A stretch of 64,000 bases of DNA from Pegea sp. RAD2-039 (Eukaryota > Chordata > Thaliacea > Salpida > Salpidae), in assembly GCA_034620365.1 (NCBI GenBank), contig JAQGEQ010000363.1, forward strand, positions 1 through 64,000, read 5' to 3'. The notes under the pieces were generated by a model. The model ran no database searches and had not been told where the DNA came from. It worked only from the letters and a program-made list of their open reading frames with translations. Shown here in pieces: positions 26,990 to 39,047 of the stretch. How positions within the stretch are numbered: position 1 is the first letter of the stretch; the number at the start of each line of letters is the position of its first letter. The position numbers and the translations under genes were made by a program.

Positions 26990-27330
26990 TATCTCAAGAG
27001 ATATCCAGCTTTGGTGGTTCTTATACAGCGCATTAAGATTTATTGATCATTCAGTGCTATGTACAAGATTATATAATTAGCCAACTAAATCTGTATTGTT
27101 TTTGAATATAAATTGTTATTACGATTATTAATTTCATTTCTTCTCACAATTTTTTGTTAGTTTGAGTAATCAACTGAACGCCTTTACTCAAGATATGAAA
27201 AAACTTAGTTTGGTGGAATGAATTTTTTTTTTCAAAAAACTTACTTGTATTGTATAAATTTTTAACCAAAATACACTTTTTGAAAATTTTGCTTTGCTAA
27301 TTATTGCGAATTGAGAAAGAACATTTATTA
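26990..27330 (+). repeat. Dispersed repeat, inverted partner of 17200-17530
   Basis: Reverse-complement similarity to 17200-17530 extends over about 330 bp, with an identical CTTCTCACAATTTTTTGTTA core. No coding potential. Confidence 0.65.
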
Positions 27331-27479
27331 TCAAGTCAAAACTATTTCAAGTATAACTTTAACTGATACTTTTAAAATATCTTTATATAATTGATTAATT
27401 TTAGAAAATTTCAATATTTTTAAAACGCCATGAGACACATTTCAAATTTGCGTTTGTATTATTCATAAATGTGATACAC

Positions 27480-27930
27480 CAAATCTCTCTTATCATTCTA
27501 GCTCGATCCACATTCTTCTAGGAAGCTGTGGATATTTTTCTTTCATTGAAGCCCTCAGTTGCTAACAGATTTATGGGATAAAACTGTTGTTGAACTGTAA
27601 TTGTGGTAAGCTCTATTAAAGAGCAAAAAAAAATAGCAACAATTTATCAAAAGTACAAAAAAGTATAAGAGAACAAAATACAATCATAAAAGCTCTATAA
27701 GAGAACTTTATTATGTTATAAATACACACAATAAAAACGGCAAGTAAGAATGAATCACCTAACAGTAAGCACAAGGAGAAAATCTATAGATAAACATGTG
27801 AGATTAGGCCTGTCTTGGAATTACAGTTACAGATGCAGTAAAATATTTTCCTTTTATACAAATCAAACATACTAACATTTCCACCACCAATACTATAAAC
27901 CTATTTTACATAATCTGTCAATCAATTATT
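27480..27930 (-). mobile_element. LTR-like fragment, inverted partner of 19190-19600
   Basis: The minus strand is closely similar to 19190-19600, including the promoter-like and polyadenylation-signal-like portions and the sequence just beyond them. It is isolated from any recognisable internal region on this side, so it may be a solo or truncated terminus of the same fossil family. Confidence 0.4.
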
Positions 27931-29219
27931 TCAACATCAGATTTAAGGCAAATAAGATAATGTATTCTATCTTGACTCAAATCAAACCAACCTATTGTTT
28001 CTGAGTCATAGCTATAATATAACTTTCGAACCCAATGTGATCTGTCCCTAGTGATGATATTATTTGAAATGATTGAATTGACACTAGAGAAGGTGTGGTT
28101 TACTTAGTATGTAGAATTGATTTAAATGCACCAACTCTTTCATTTAAACCCAGAATCTTTCACATTTTCTAAAAATCGTTTTGAATTTGGTTTCTGATCT
28201 TTATAACTTGAAATCAAGATCTAATTTTGCTGCAATTATATCCATCTCTGAACGTCTCAAATCCTTGAAATAAATGGATTCTTCCTCTATATTGAGATGA
28301 TTCTGCCCATAAAGCCTTTCTCAATTTAAAAAGAACGCCACACACTGTATTTGTAAATCCTCTTACATCTTGGATCCTTTTTTTGTCACATCCTTGAACT
28401 TCTCAAATACTCACTTTTTTCAGTCAATACGCCCACCTCTTCCACCTGCCACTATTTTGTCATTTCTTTTTTGGCATAATTTAGTTCACCTGTAAATGCC
28501 ATGTATGGTGATATGGTCTATCCTCATTCTTACCTTTCTATTCTCTAATTGGGGAAGTATCATTAATCAAGATCTATCTTAAATTCTTTATATGACAACA
28601 TGATTTTAATTCCGATCAACTTTATTCATAGTTTCATTCCACTCTAGTTTACCTCCCATGCCATTCGTGTTTTACTGTTTACTTCCACCTTTATATAAAA
28701 TGCTTTTTGAATGAAAACCTATTCATTATCTAAAAAAATCAACCAATTTTTCTTACTAGTAGCCGTATTCGAATAATGAATCGATTATTTTGCAAAAACA
28801 TCTGAATTATCTTCAAAACAGCAATTTACATTTTGGATATTAATTCTATATTTTCTCAATGATCTTTCAGTGATCAGCTGTTTCCATTAGTGGCTATGTT
28901 CCTCATCAAATAACTTTACAACTGATGTCATCTATGCAAACATTAGCAAAGCTTATTATTCACGTTTACGTCTCATTTTAAGAAAACTCTCACGCAATTT
29001 AATATTAGCTTTAAAATAATCTCTTAGTTTGAGCAGCTTCATAATGATAAAAAAGAGCAAACCATCATTAATAACTCTGTTTCAAGTGTCTTTGCTTCTT
29101 TTTGGTGTACCAAAGACAGCGTTATCAGCCCTCATATATTCAGTATTGGAATCAATGACATTATAGGCTTTTCTTCATTACTAAACGGTTTCGGAAATTT
29201 GATGCTGTTTTCTGACGGT
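27931..29219 (+). mobile_element. Old repeat debris with a LINE reverse transcriptase trace
   Basis: Near 29100-29175 the plus strand reads, across one frameshift, GVPK then SVISPHIFSIGINDIIG. This corresponds to the LINE reverse transcriptase motif GVPQGSVLSPLLF-x-IYINDI. The rest (27940-29090) has patchy, slightly GC-richer sequence of the same mobile-element character, with no family assignment. Confidence 0.55.
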
Positions 29220-29884
29220 GCCAAAGAAAGTTGAGAGATGTTTTCATCTAAACAAAGAAACCATAAATCTTCTCTTTTACGAAAACGAAAGAGAAGGAAA
29301 ATTAGGTTTACCGTTCTGAAGATTTCCTAGAATCCGGAGTATTTGGTTTCAAAAAATCAATACCATAAAAGATCTTCACTTCTTCTCATTCTTTAACTCA
29401 TCATTTTAGAAAATGAACCAAAATTAGTTGAATGATTATCTGCAAGAATTGAAGAAGACAAGGCGAAAAAGATCACTTGGTATTGAGTTCTGATCGACCC
29501 ATCAACAGCTTTTTTTTGTAAATCACCCAGCTCGAAGTCGCCCCGCCAAACCCCGGCTTTCAACGTCTGTTTTAATGAGATTATCTTCTTCTTTAGAAGT
29601 AGCAGCTTCTAGATTAAGGAAAACCCGGTATGGGGAGGTATGCCAGATAGCAACTGTTCTATTATTTGGCAAAACGTAAGTTGTGTTTACATTTTGTAGG
29701 TTTGATAAGAGATAAAATCTCTTCAAAATCTTCTCTCATAACACCAAGATTACGGCAATGGCCAACAAGTTTTGGAAACTTGAACAAATGAGCATTGCAG
29801 AGTCTTCATCCAAGCAAGCCAAAACTTTGTTGAATTGGATATTGTTGACTACAAGTAACGGTTATAAGCTAAACAAAAGTTACA
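29220..29884. repeat. Second copy of the 23120-23520 repeat plus unassigned flank
   Basis: 29220-29580 is the direct-repeat partner of 23120-23520. 29581-29884 has no partner that I could find in the window. No exon is recognised; the open frame at 29523-29726 on the minus strand lies within this repeat DNA. Confidence 0.5.
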
Positions 29885-32050
29885 GGAACTTATTTTTCGA
29901 GTAGTCCAGAAAGTATGACACCTAAGAATTAGCCCGCTGGTGATAAAAACAGAGTTTAAGGTTTGATATGTTAACTAGGCCATGTAATCAACTGAAAAAA
30001 AGTTTTAGCGCTGTAAACCTGCAAACTACTTTCGAAATTAAATTTGAGTTCTTGAAAACTTTAACTTCACTAAGGCCAGGAAATAAATGTAAAGATGTAT
30101 CCTTAAACCTGACCGTATATGATGACCAAGGCTTTCGACATTCTCTCAGACATTCCCTGTAGTAAGCCCTGGTAGATAATAAAACTCTGAGAATTTAGTA
30201 AGTTACGACAATTGTTTTCATATAGCATTTAATTTATCTAATGATACAATAAATAAAAACATAATTTCCACAAAAAAAGTTTTGTATCAATGGCTTCAAA
30301 GTTCCAATCTTGATTTACTTACTCTTTAAACCAATAATTGGTTACACTTGATGTTTATAGAAATGATAAAAGTTCACTTTTTATAAAAGAAAATAGTTGG
30401 AAAACTTGGTTTTGGAAATTTACATAAATAATTTTTTTATTATTTTGCATAAGAATCAGTTTCTTCTCTTAAGTATACAAAAACAAGTTTTTCATCCAAA
30501 CTCGGTGTGTGAAAGTAGAAGTCAAGCAAGCAATTGTGGCCAGCTGTATAAAGTGTCTAAAATGAAACTAAGGATTTGAATCCTAATAAGATATCATCTA
30601 CTTTGTAGGATTCAAGCGCTTAAATTCAAGTAGGCTATTTGACTTTACATTATAATTAAACCCGGACATCATAATAACATAATTTGTTGACAAAACAAAA
30701 CTTTTAGAAATGTAAATATTATTGTCTCTGCTTCTATTTTGTAATGTTTTAGTTTAATTCATCAGCAACTAATGAAATTATCAGAAGAGTCACAAAGTCT
30801 AATAATAGGTCAACTTAACTAGTTTTTCGATTATCAAACAAAATTTACTTAGCAAAATGTGAATTTTCCAAAATTTTTAAAATCGTTTTGCCAAGCTAAC
30901 GAATATGTCCAAAATAAAACTAGGCAACTGAATCTACCTAAAATTTTGGACTACGGCAACTTTCGCAGGTTCAGTCACCTAATTGTCAGGTGCCTAATTT
31001 CAGTTTGAATGTTTTGCTTTTCACAGAAAGTATATTAGAACAATAAACAATTTCTAACCAAAACAATATAATTTTTGAGTGGTTATAACTTTTACCTGAC
31101 CAATAAGAAAAAGACCTTAAAATATTCAGTGAAGCCCATAACAAATTATGAATAAGTTTGAGCTTATATATTATAGAAAAATTGGAATTTAAAGGTTTTC
31201 CAAAACTATAGTAGAATAACAAAAAGAATACACAAATGCACTTACTTTACAGTAAGTCAAATTTTAAAATCAATATAATTACTATTCAAGCAATCAATTA
31301 CAGTTTATTATAGCAAACTTTTTTGCTGTTGTGCTTTAACAAAATTGATTCAACAGTAAAAAAATTTCTTTATTATAATCGAAAACTTAATATATTTAAT
31401 TATTTTATTATATTAATAAACTTTAAAACACTTATAAATTAATCTTTAAGAGCAACTTGAAAACTAATCTAGCAAATACAATTTATAGACTATTAAAAGC
31501 TTGATATTAATTAAATATAATTTAAAGGATGTTAAGATAATTTTAAAACTAATATCTTGTCGTGAAACAATAAGTTAAAGTAATATTTACCAAAACTCCC
31601 TAAACGATAATAACAATATTTAATTCTAGCAACCAGTAAAATCTAAGAAATTATTAAGAAAATTATAAATAAGTCTAAAATTAATATAATTTGTTAAAGA
31701 GCTGCAACATTACTCAAAGCTTAAGATCCAAGTAAGATGTTCATTATATAGTTCTATCAACACTTGTTAATTAAATACTAAATAAGTTAATAAACCATTT
31801 CAAAAACAAAACTTTTAATGATATAAGTAAACTGATTATAATAACAATTTACTAATGTCTCACCATACTTTAATGTCAAATCGTAACCCTAAGGTCAAAG
31901 TCTAAATCAAATTTTCTATGATTAATTAATTTATATGGTTAAACTTTATTTTAAAGTTTACATTTTGTTTATACAAGACAACGATAATTATTAAGCTAAA
32001 TTTGTCTATAATTTTTCCAAGTGTTTAAAATCACAGAGTTTACAAAACTT
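29885..32050 (+). repeat. Unclassified dispersed element, longest copy
   Basis: The longest of three related copies. Its first ~750 bp are near-identical to 19140-18360 inverted, and its later part (about 30350-32050) is the direct partner of 24240-26050. The left border against 19140 is sharp: similarity begins at the GGAACTTATTTTTCGAGTAG block in both. Short open frames inside (29968-30162, 30397-30579) are conserved only because the repeat copies are young. Confidence 0.7.
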
Positions 32051-33834
32051 TAATTTCAAATGAAAGGATATGTAATAGTATACATACAATATATAATCAA
32101 TTATTAGTACTTTGAAAAGATGTAAGCATAATATCATATCTATTATAAGGTAATGATAAATTCAAACAATGCTTTTTTTACTTTTAGAGCTAAGCTCAAC
32201 ATCCTCTCTTTCAGTTTGTTCAAACTAATTCTAGGGCTATATTCTTGAACCATGAAATGTCTAGTAATAGGTTATATTTACTATAAAAATGATATATATA
32301 ATTAAAATAATTTTTGTTAGTTGTTTTTTCTTAGACTTACTCTATTATCCTCAAAATGTTAATTGTAAATAACCTTTATTTTATGTGTTTCTTTTTTTTA
32401 ACTTACCTTCCTATTAATTATTTATAATAAACTTTTTAAACATTTGAAAAACTATTATACTAATAAAATAGAGCAGACTCTTGCAGCAAACCAGTGTACA
32501 AAGATTTAACCTCGGAAACAAAGCACTTCTACTCCATATACTGCAATTTCTCAGAGGTCATTTTTGTGTCTCTGATGGACTTAAGAACTGTGGGTGGAAC
32601 GGAGCTATTTTACCAAAGATTTGCAGACTTAATAAGATAACAACTGGAAATCCAACTATAAAAAGGATAGGAAGAAAGTTTCAGGAGTAAAAAGTTTGTT
32701 GTCCGGCTTCCACCATCCTTTTTTCTGCAGTGATGGTAACAAATTCTACGAAATTCACTATTATTCTTGGAAAACGCTCATATCTTTCTTATCGCCGTTC
32801 GTGATTGCTTACGTCTCGCCCTTACTGGTAGCGAGAAAGCTTAGACCTCCTTATTAATCGCAGATTTTATCCAGTAGAGCCTATTGTTTGTTATTTAGCT
32901 CATGAGGTATAGTCTCTTCTTCTGCTTTCCTTTTTATAGTTTTTCTGCCTTATAATAACTGGAGTAACCAGATGCTCTTTCATTTAGCTGAGTAGCACCT
33001 AAATACTCAGTTTTGGTCTTAGCCGTCATCGCAGATTCTTTCCTACTTTTTTCCTATGCGGCTACTTCTTAGATGATACAATTTGAACATCACAAGAATG
33101 AGCATATACTCTCTCTCCACATTTAAAATTTTTTACCCTTTATAACACTTACAGTATTATTATTTATATACAAATGTAAATATTATGCTTATTTGAAGTA
33201 TTTTGGTGTTAACTGTCTTATATAACTGTCTTTTATTGTATTCCTTATTTTTAAAAAAATTTATAAAAAAAGTTAGAAACTGATTTATAAATAACAGATA
33301 AAAAATTGTGTAAGATTCCTCATAATTTCTCTTGCTTAAACTTCATTTAAGTTTTTTTACTGTAAGTGTATATGAAAGTAACTAAGGCTTGAAAACGATT
33401 TGCCATATTTTTGTTACTGTGATAATTATCCGAACAAAACTAAAGGTAAGCTTATCTTTATTTTATTATTTTATTTCGAATATTTTTACTTCTTTAGCTG
33501 TATGCAATAAAAAAGTATCTACTATCACAGTCATGCCATTATTTAAGCATTTATTAGCTGGTAGAGACAACTTTTAAAAGTTTTTAACAAGAGCCATTAT
33601 TATAATCAAAAGCTAAAAGTAAGAGTACAATATAAAACTCTGTCAACTTTACTTATGTTGTGAAAGATTAAAATTTATACTAAATCATATACAATTATAA
33701 AATCGACATGCTCTCAAAATGTATGTATTTGTAATAAAAAACTTTAAAGAAATATGAATTAAGTCAGTGCTTTTTATTAATTTGCATGAAACATTTATCA
33801 GCTAATAAAGCAAAAGTATTTCAATGTTAACACT
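32051..33834. other. Intergenic DNA left of the peptide-gene array
   Basis: No gene is recognised. A more GC-rich patch at about 32470-33070 contains an open frame (32481-32690, plus) without similarity that I can name; it looks like old mobile-element sequence. 33080-33780 is AT-rich. Weak similarity to the 3' flank of the other type B genes starts about 70 bp before 33835. Confidence 0.4.
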
Positions 33835-34592
33835 TTATTCTTGTTGTTTTTCATCCTTGATTGAGAATGGAGTGCGTTTGTGCCACCAACAAAATCCGAT
33901 GCAATGACGATATCTATTAATCCAATGAAGAAGAGTATGGTATGATTTGCGATAACGAATTTTAAGATGGTAGAGAACATGATTAAGATGGCTGATACGA
34001 TGATGGCAATGGCTACGATGAGCATACAAATGATGTCGGCATTGATGGATAAGAACTCTGAGTCTTTTGATATAATGATAGAAATGACGAGTATGTTGGT
34101 GGACGGTTTGTTGAACAACTACTTGATGAAAAACTACATGGTCATCATCAGCAAGGTCAGATCTGTTTACAATTTTTATTTAGTTTTAATTTAGGTACTT
34201 TAAACGAATGTGATTTAATTTAAACAAAATTTTAATTCTACGCTGACTTTATGTTTTACTGTATAAAGTTAAAATCAAATTTCTTTTGTTAAATTCATGA
34301 TGAACCTACAAGAATGTAAAAAATAAAATAATAAAAATGAAAACAGTAAACTATTTCTTGAAGCTTTAAGCATTTTGTATAAAAAAGTATAAAATTTCCT
34401 TTTAAGTTAAAACATGAAATCTGGTAATGTAGAAAATAATTTTTAATTATTTTTGCTTAAAATAAGAAAAAACTCTTCAATGTAAATTAAAATAAATACA
34501 AGTGTAAGAACTTACAAATCTTTAGATTCTTCGTCAGCTCTGGCTGCTCCAATAAAAAGCAAAGTTGCAACAAAAAGTAAAATTAATTTCAT
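33835..34592 (-). CDS. Secreted His/Arg-rich Cys peptide, type B copy 1 (134 aa)
   Basis: Two exons, 34592-34516 and 34162-33835, joined by a GT-AG intron; 405 nt in frame. Exon 1 encodes a signal peptide (MKLILLFVATLLF..., cleavage predicted after the AARA site at residue 19) and the start of an acidic stretch (DEESKDL...). Exon 2 encodes LADDD, a His-rich linker and a cationic domain with Cys at 66, 77, 112 and 116 (C-x10-C-x34-C-x3-C), the motif HC-x-x-FCWW and an acidic/Gln tail. The family is not recognised. Role is inferred as a secreted cationic or metal-binding peptide. This is the most diverged type B copy: linker VVVQQTVHQHTRHFYHY instead of the GHYGGGWSRV form of the others. All four Cys and the reading frame are kept, which argues for selection. 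The stop TAA lies inside an AATAAA signal. Confidence 0.8.
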
Positions 34593-35323
34593 CGTTTATT
34601 TTCTTCTGAAGCTCTACAATAGAAGTTAAAAGATAATGATGAAAAGTAACTTGCATTCCCTTTTATAACTTTTTTTTGGGCTTATTACTTGCAACAAATA
34701 ATTTTGTCGTAGGCAGAGACCACCTCCACACAAAAAGGAATTTGTTAGTGGGAAAACTTGCTTTCTAGAACAAAAATTAAAAATAGTCTACCCACGATGA
34801 ATAACATTATTAAAATTTGAAAACAAAAATTCAGTAATTTCATATACAAATGGAGAAACTTATGTTGTTACCTTATAGTCCATTGTTTTATCCACATTTG
34901 TGATTGAACTATTCTGAGTTTATTATTATGTCTTTAACTTAACATGAGAAATAACAATTAAAGCTAACTAATAGTATTTTTTTCACAAATTTACTGCTTT
35001 TAGAAAAACAACCAATATTTTCTTTTGTAGTTACATCAAATTTAAACGCTTAACTAATTGATATAGGTTAAAGTTAATGAATCAATGTAGTAAAGTCGTT
35101 AAGCATACAAGCCCACAAACTTCTCAGCAACATTCGTGTTCCCACATATCCTATTTTCATCAAACTTATCTTTAACCTCCCACTTAATATACATCCTTTA
35201 CACACACCAACACAAATGGGAAATGTTTTTGAGACCTTCAATAAGTGATATATATAGCGCATTAATTAGAAAACTTCATCATACTTTTCTTAAACTTCCA
35301 AGTAAAAAGTCTGAAAAAAGAAA
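34593..35323. promoter_or_regulatory. Divergent upstream region of pair 1
   Basis: 731 bp between the two start codons. On the type B side a TATA box (TTATAAAAGGG on the minus strand, near 34665) precedes the start by about 70-75 bp. On the type A side TATATATAG near 35250 precedes the ATG by a similar distance. A degenerate version of the dyad found in the other pairs (CGTAGG...CCTCCA) lies near 34710-34735. The middle is more diverged than in pairs 2-6. Confidence 0.6.
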
Positions 35324-36038
35324 ATGAAGCTGTTCGCCATTCTTGCTTTTTCTATGTTTGTCTTAGCAGTAGTTGCTGTTGAAGAACAGTAAGTTGTTTA
35401 TTATTTGGTTATAAACTAATCTGTATTTTAAGAAATCTAAATGTTCACTAACTAATTTATTTGTAGATGATAGATCACAAGAATATTAAAATTATTCAAT
35501 GAAATTATTTTGTTTATTTACAATTATTCTTACCTTAACCTTTGCTCTAACTAATCTTACTATTTATTAAATTTTATTATTTTTTATGTGACTCTACAGA
35601 AAGGACAACGAAGCTGCTGATGGTTAGTTTGTTATTGTTTTGTGACATTATTTTTGATATAAATTCGTTTTTCAACTTATTTTAAAATGTATTTTAGACT
35701 CTTATTGATATTGAAATTTAAAACAAACTTTCTATCTTCTAGTTGCAACTAAATCCGACTACTATTGCACTCAACATCACTTCACTATCATCATCAACCG
35801 CTTGAAACATACTCTTCGTATCTGTAGACATCATACTCTTATTGCAACTAGAAGTTGTAGACATCGTATCCACGTTCTCTTGACCTACATCAGTCAATAC
35901 AGAGCCCACATCCGATCAAACAGTTACAGAATCCGTAGTTTCATCTCTAGATACCACGCTTGCCGTCGCAACTGCTACTGGAGCTGCAATCGTATCCTCA
36001 AGCATGCCTACAGAGGTGATGAAGAATCCCAACAATAA
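35324..36038 (+). CDS. Secreted His/Arg-rich Cys peptide, type A copy 1 (127 aa)
   Basis: Three exons, 35324-35388, 35600-35622 (23 nt) and 35743-36038, GT-AG throughout; 384 nt in frame. Exon 1 is a signal peptide (MKLFAILAFSMFVLAVVA, cleavage predicted after residue 18). Exon 2 and the start of exon 3 give an acidic segment (EEQKDNEAAD). The rest is a strongly cationic His/Arg-rich domain with six Cys at 38, 57, 68, 103, 107 and 111, ending GDEESQQ. Cys 57/68/103/107 have exactly the type B spacing, and IHRYxxC-x3-C[YW]W plus the GDE tail are also shared, so types A and B are paralogues. Unlike the other copies, residue 98 is Ser rather than His. The stop codon is embedded in AATAAA. Product function is unknown; an extracellular defence, venom-like or metal-binding peptide is possible. 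Confidence 0.82.
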
Positions 36039-36072
36039 ATATTCTGTCAAATATTTTGCAATTAAATCGTTG

Positions 36073-37600
36073 ATGTTGTAAATCTTTTCTACGATATGCA
36101 TCGGTTTCTGTGCAATACAATATTGAAATTATAACACGTTCGAGTAGAATTATTCGTTAATTTGTAATTCTTTTAACTTTAAATAAAAGCTATTTTGTTT
36201 TAGATATTTATGACCCATTTAAATATAAATTTGTTAAGTTTTTAAATATTAATAATGTGGTCAAAGGTTAGATTATGTCGTGACTCATTTTATTTAAGAA
36301 ATCTATCATTGAAAATTATAGAAAGCTTTTAGATCATTTCTTTTTTATTTCTATGTAAAGAAAAGAAGTTTGATGTATAAGCAACGCTGGATAAATTATT
36401 AAAATAAATGAGGGATCGAATTCTTAAGAAAACTAGTTTCAACAACTTACTTCTTGAATTTAAAAGACACATCTCCTAAAAAAATCAATTTTATAAAAAT
36501 CTCATCAAAAGATTAATAAAAATCACTTTGCTCTAATACTTCACTATCAATATCAATCATCCTAAGTTCAACACAACTTATCATGATAAAAGAAGTTTTC
36601 AGCAGTTGTTCTAGTCATTTGGAGTTATGTCGTATATTTCCAAAAGTTAAGTTATAAAGCTGTGACAAATATTAAAAAACTTACATGATTTTCGTTTGAG
36701 CTTTCGAGAAATTTCATAAAGATTATAAAAAAGTCTTTTTACCTGATTATTAGCATGAAGTGATACAGATTTAGTAGTCTCGTTCGACATTATATCTTTA
36801 ATTCTCAAGTCATTCTCTACAGGAAAAAAATAGAATCAATTACCACTTGTATTGTGTTGTTATGAAGTAGTAATTGAAAACTTTCCATCTTGAAAATAAA
36901 GCTTGCTGATAGCATTGCAATGATATCATTTTCAAACTCTGTCAAGTTATCATACAAACTAAAATTTAGAGATTAATTATTGACCTTTTAATAGCTTGGT
37001 TCATAAGCTAAAAATTAAGAACGATTGGAAATATTCATTTTTCCATTAATATATCTGTTTTAATACTTACAAAATATGTTCATTATTCTCTTGCAGTTAG
37101 TATATTATTCATTTCTTACCAAAATCGAAACACAGGTGCTTTTAGAAGGCCGACTAATTTAAAGAGCAATCAAGAAGGTTTTGCAAACTAAATCCTGCAT
37201 CACGGTTATTTATTTTGATATAACTCGGCATAATAAAAAAGGCCTTACTTTAAATTACCAGCAAGTATTTGCAAAAATATTTTATCAAAAGTAAAGAAAA
37301 ATTGTTCTGTTTAATTTGTATTATTAACCTGTTCTTTCTAACTACTTTAACATTCTAAACCGGTTTTATATACAGAAAAGACTTATAAAAAAATCTGATC
37401 TGCTTGAATATAAGTAGATTATCTAACAGTCTATCTTCAAAAAACTACTATTTCTCACCTAATCTAAAACAAACCATCTTTAAATGTCACTGAAAATATC
37501 TTAAATAAAAACTTTGATCTTTTAAAGGTAATTGTCAAATATAAATCACAAGTTCTCATCAGGCTTAATTGATTGGTTTCAAATGCTTTATTTAATTGCA
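36073..37600. repeat. Array spacer, type I
   Basis: AT-rich DNA between the 3' ends of pair 1 type A and pair 2 type B genes. It is closely similar to 45540-46880 and 49080-50640. It contains no exon; the sequence is part of the duplicated array unit. Confidence 0.75.
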
Positions 37601-37648
37601 TGAAACAACTTTCAGCTGATTAAGCAAGAGCATTTCAAAGATAACACT

Positions 37649-38346
37649 TTATTCTTGTTGTTGTTCATCTCCTTTGAAATGGAAAGTATAGGGTTTTCTC
37701 CACCAGCAGAATCTGATACAATGACGGTATCTGTGAATCCAAACGTTGAGGGTATGAATTGATCTGTGATAACGGAGCTTCAAAAGATGAAGAACGTGGC
37801 TGAGATGGTGGATGCGATGATGACAATGGCGACGGTGAAGATTTAAGCGATGTCTGCATCGATAGATGAAAACTTCGAGTCTTCGGGCATAAAGAACTCG
37901 GGACCAGCCACCACCATAATGTCCGTGAACAGATACTTGGTGAAAGACGAAATGGTCATCATCGGCGAGTTCGGACCTGTTTACAATTGTCAATTAGTAT
38001 AACTTCAATCAAATTCATCTATATAACTCAAAACAAGTAAGAAGAAATATTATTCAATCAGTTAATTGACATTATCTGTAAACAATTAGAATATTATTTA
38101 TCTTAATCGAATAGGTGATGAAGAAGCACTATGTGTAAAAAGTAAAGTTAAGTTTTAATCTATTTATTTGAAACTAAAATCTAGATGTAAATTAATTAAT
38201 TTATTACAATTTTACTGAAACATCGAGATTTTATTTTCTAGTAGAATCAATACAAGTGTAAGAACTTACAAATCTTTAGATTCTTCGTCAGCTCTGGCTG
38301 CTCCAATAAAAAGCAAAGTTGCAACAAAAAGTAAAGTTAATTTCAT
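37649..38346 (-). CDS. Type B peptide, copy 2 (134 aa)
   Basis: Exons 38346-38270 and 37976-37649. The precursor is signal peptide MKLTLLFVATLLFIGAARA, then DEESKDLSELADDD, then a linker with GHYGGGWSR, then the cationic domain. About 18 of 115 mature residues are His. Cys are at 66, 77, 112 and 116. Residue 64 is Tyr here, where copies 5 and 6 have His; copy 5 is otherwise almost identical to this one, so the two are recent duplicates. The linker, RHCHHRIHHL and HCIRFCWWRKP blocks can serve as the type B reference. Confidence 0.82.
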
Positions 38347-39047
38347 CGTTTATTTTCTTCTCAGATACTACAATAGAAGTTGAAAGATAATGATGAAAAG
38401 TAACTTGCATTCCCTTTTATAACTTTTCTTGTCCTTATTATTTGCAACAAACAGTTTTCTTGTAGGCAGATATCATCCACCTACACACTGAGTAGTGGGA
38501 AAACTTCCTTCCTTCAATAGAAAATAAAAATCAGTTTCCTAAATGTAAGATGCAAAGTTTGTAGATATTAATAATAAGATTAAAAATAAATGTTTACGAT
38601 TAACAATTAATTGATTTAATGTTTCATCTAATAAAATGAATTATTACTTTTACTTCGTTTAAAAAACTCTTGTTGCATCTAAACTTACTTATTCTTTAAG
38701 GTTCTTTCGTATGTTATTTAAGCAACAGAAAATTTATCAAGTGATATTACTGATTACCATATATTTTTATATTTATTGAGATCAACTTAGATTGCAGTTT
38801 ACATTTTTACATCAAATGAGTCCGCTCAGATACCAACTATAAATTTTTCTGCATTTATTCCTGTTCCCACACATCTTCTCTATTAATCATACCTTCGGAT
38901 ACCCACCTATTCCACATCCTCAAAAACACACCAACACAAATCGGAAATGTTTTTGAGACCTTCAATATTTGATATATATAGCGCATTGATTAGGAAACTT
39001 CATCATACTTTTCTTAAACTTCCAAGTAAAAAGTCTGAAAAGAGAAA
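38347..39047. promoter_or_regulatory. Divergent upstream region of pair 2
   Basis: 701 bp. Type B TATA box at 38415-38421 (TATAAAA on the minus strand, about 70 bp from the ATG). Type A TATA box TATATATA at 38973-38980 (about 70 bp from the ATG). An inverted repeat TGTAGG-N13-CCTACA spans 38461-38485, just beyond the type B TATA box. The 130 bp before the type A TATA box, rich in CCACA/CACACC words, is conserved in all pairs. Confidence 0.65.

Noticed and set aside
37649-37993. A 114-residue type B protein starting at MTIVNRSEL
   Set aside because: That Met lies in the intron just before the splice acceptor. The spliced version supplies a signal peptide and occurs in all six copies.
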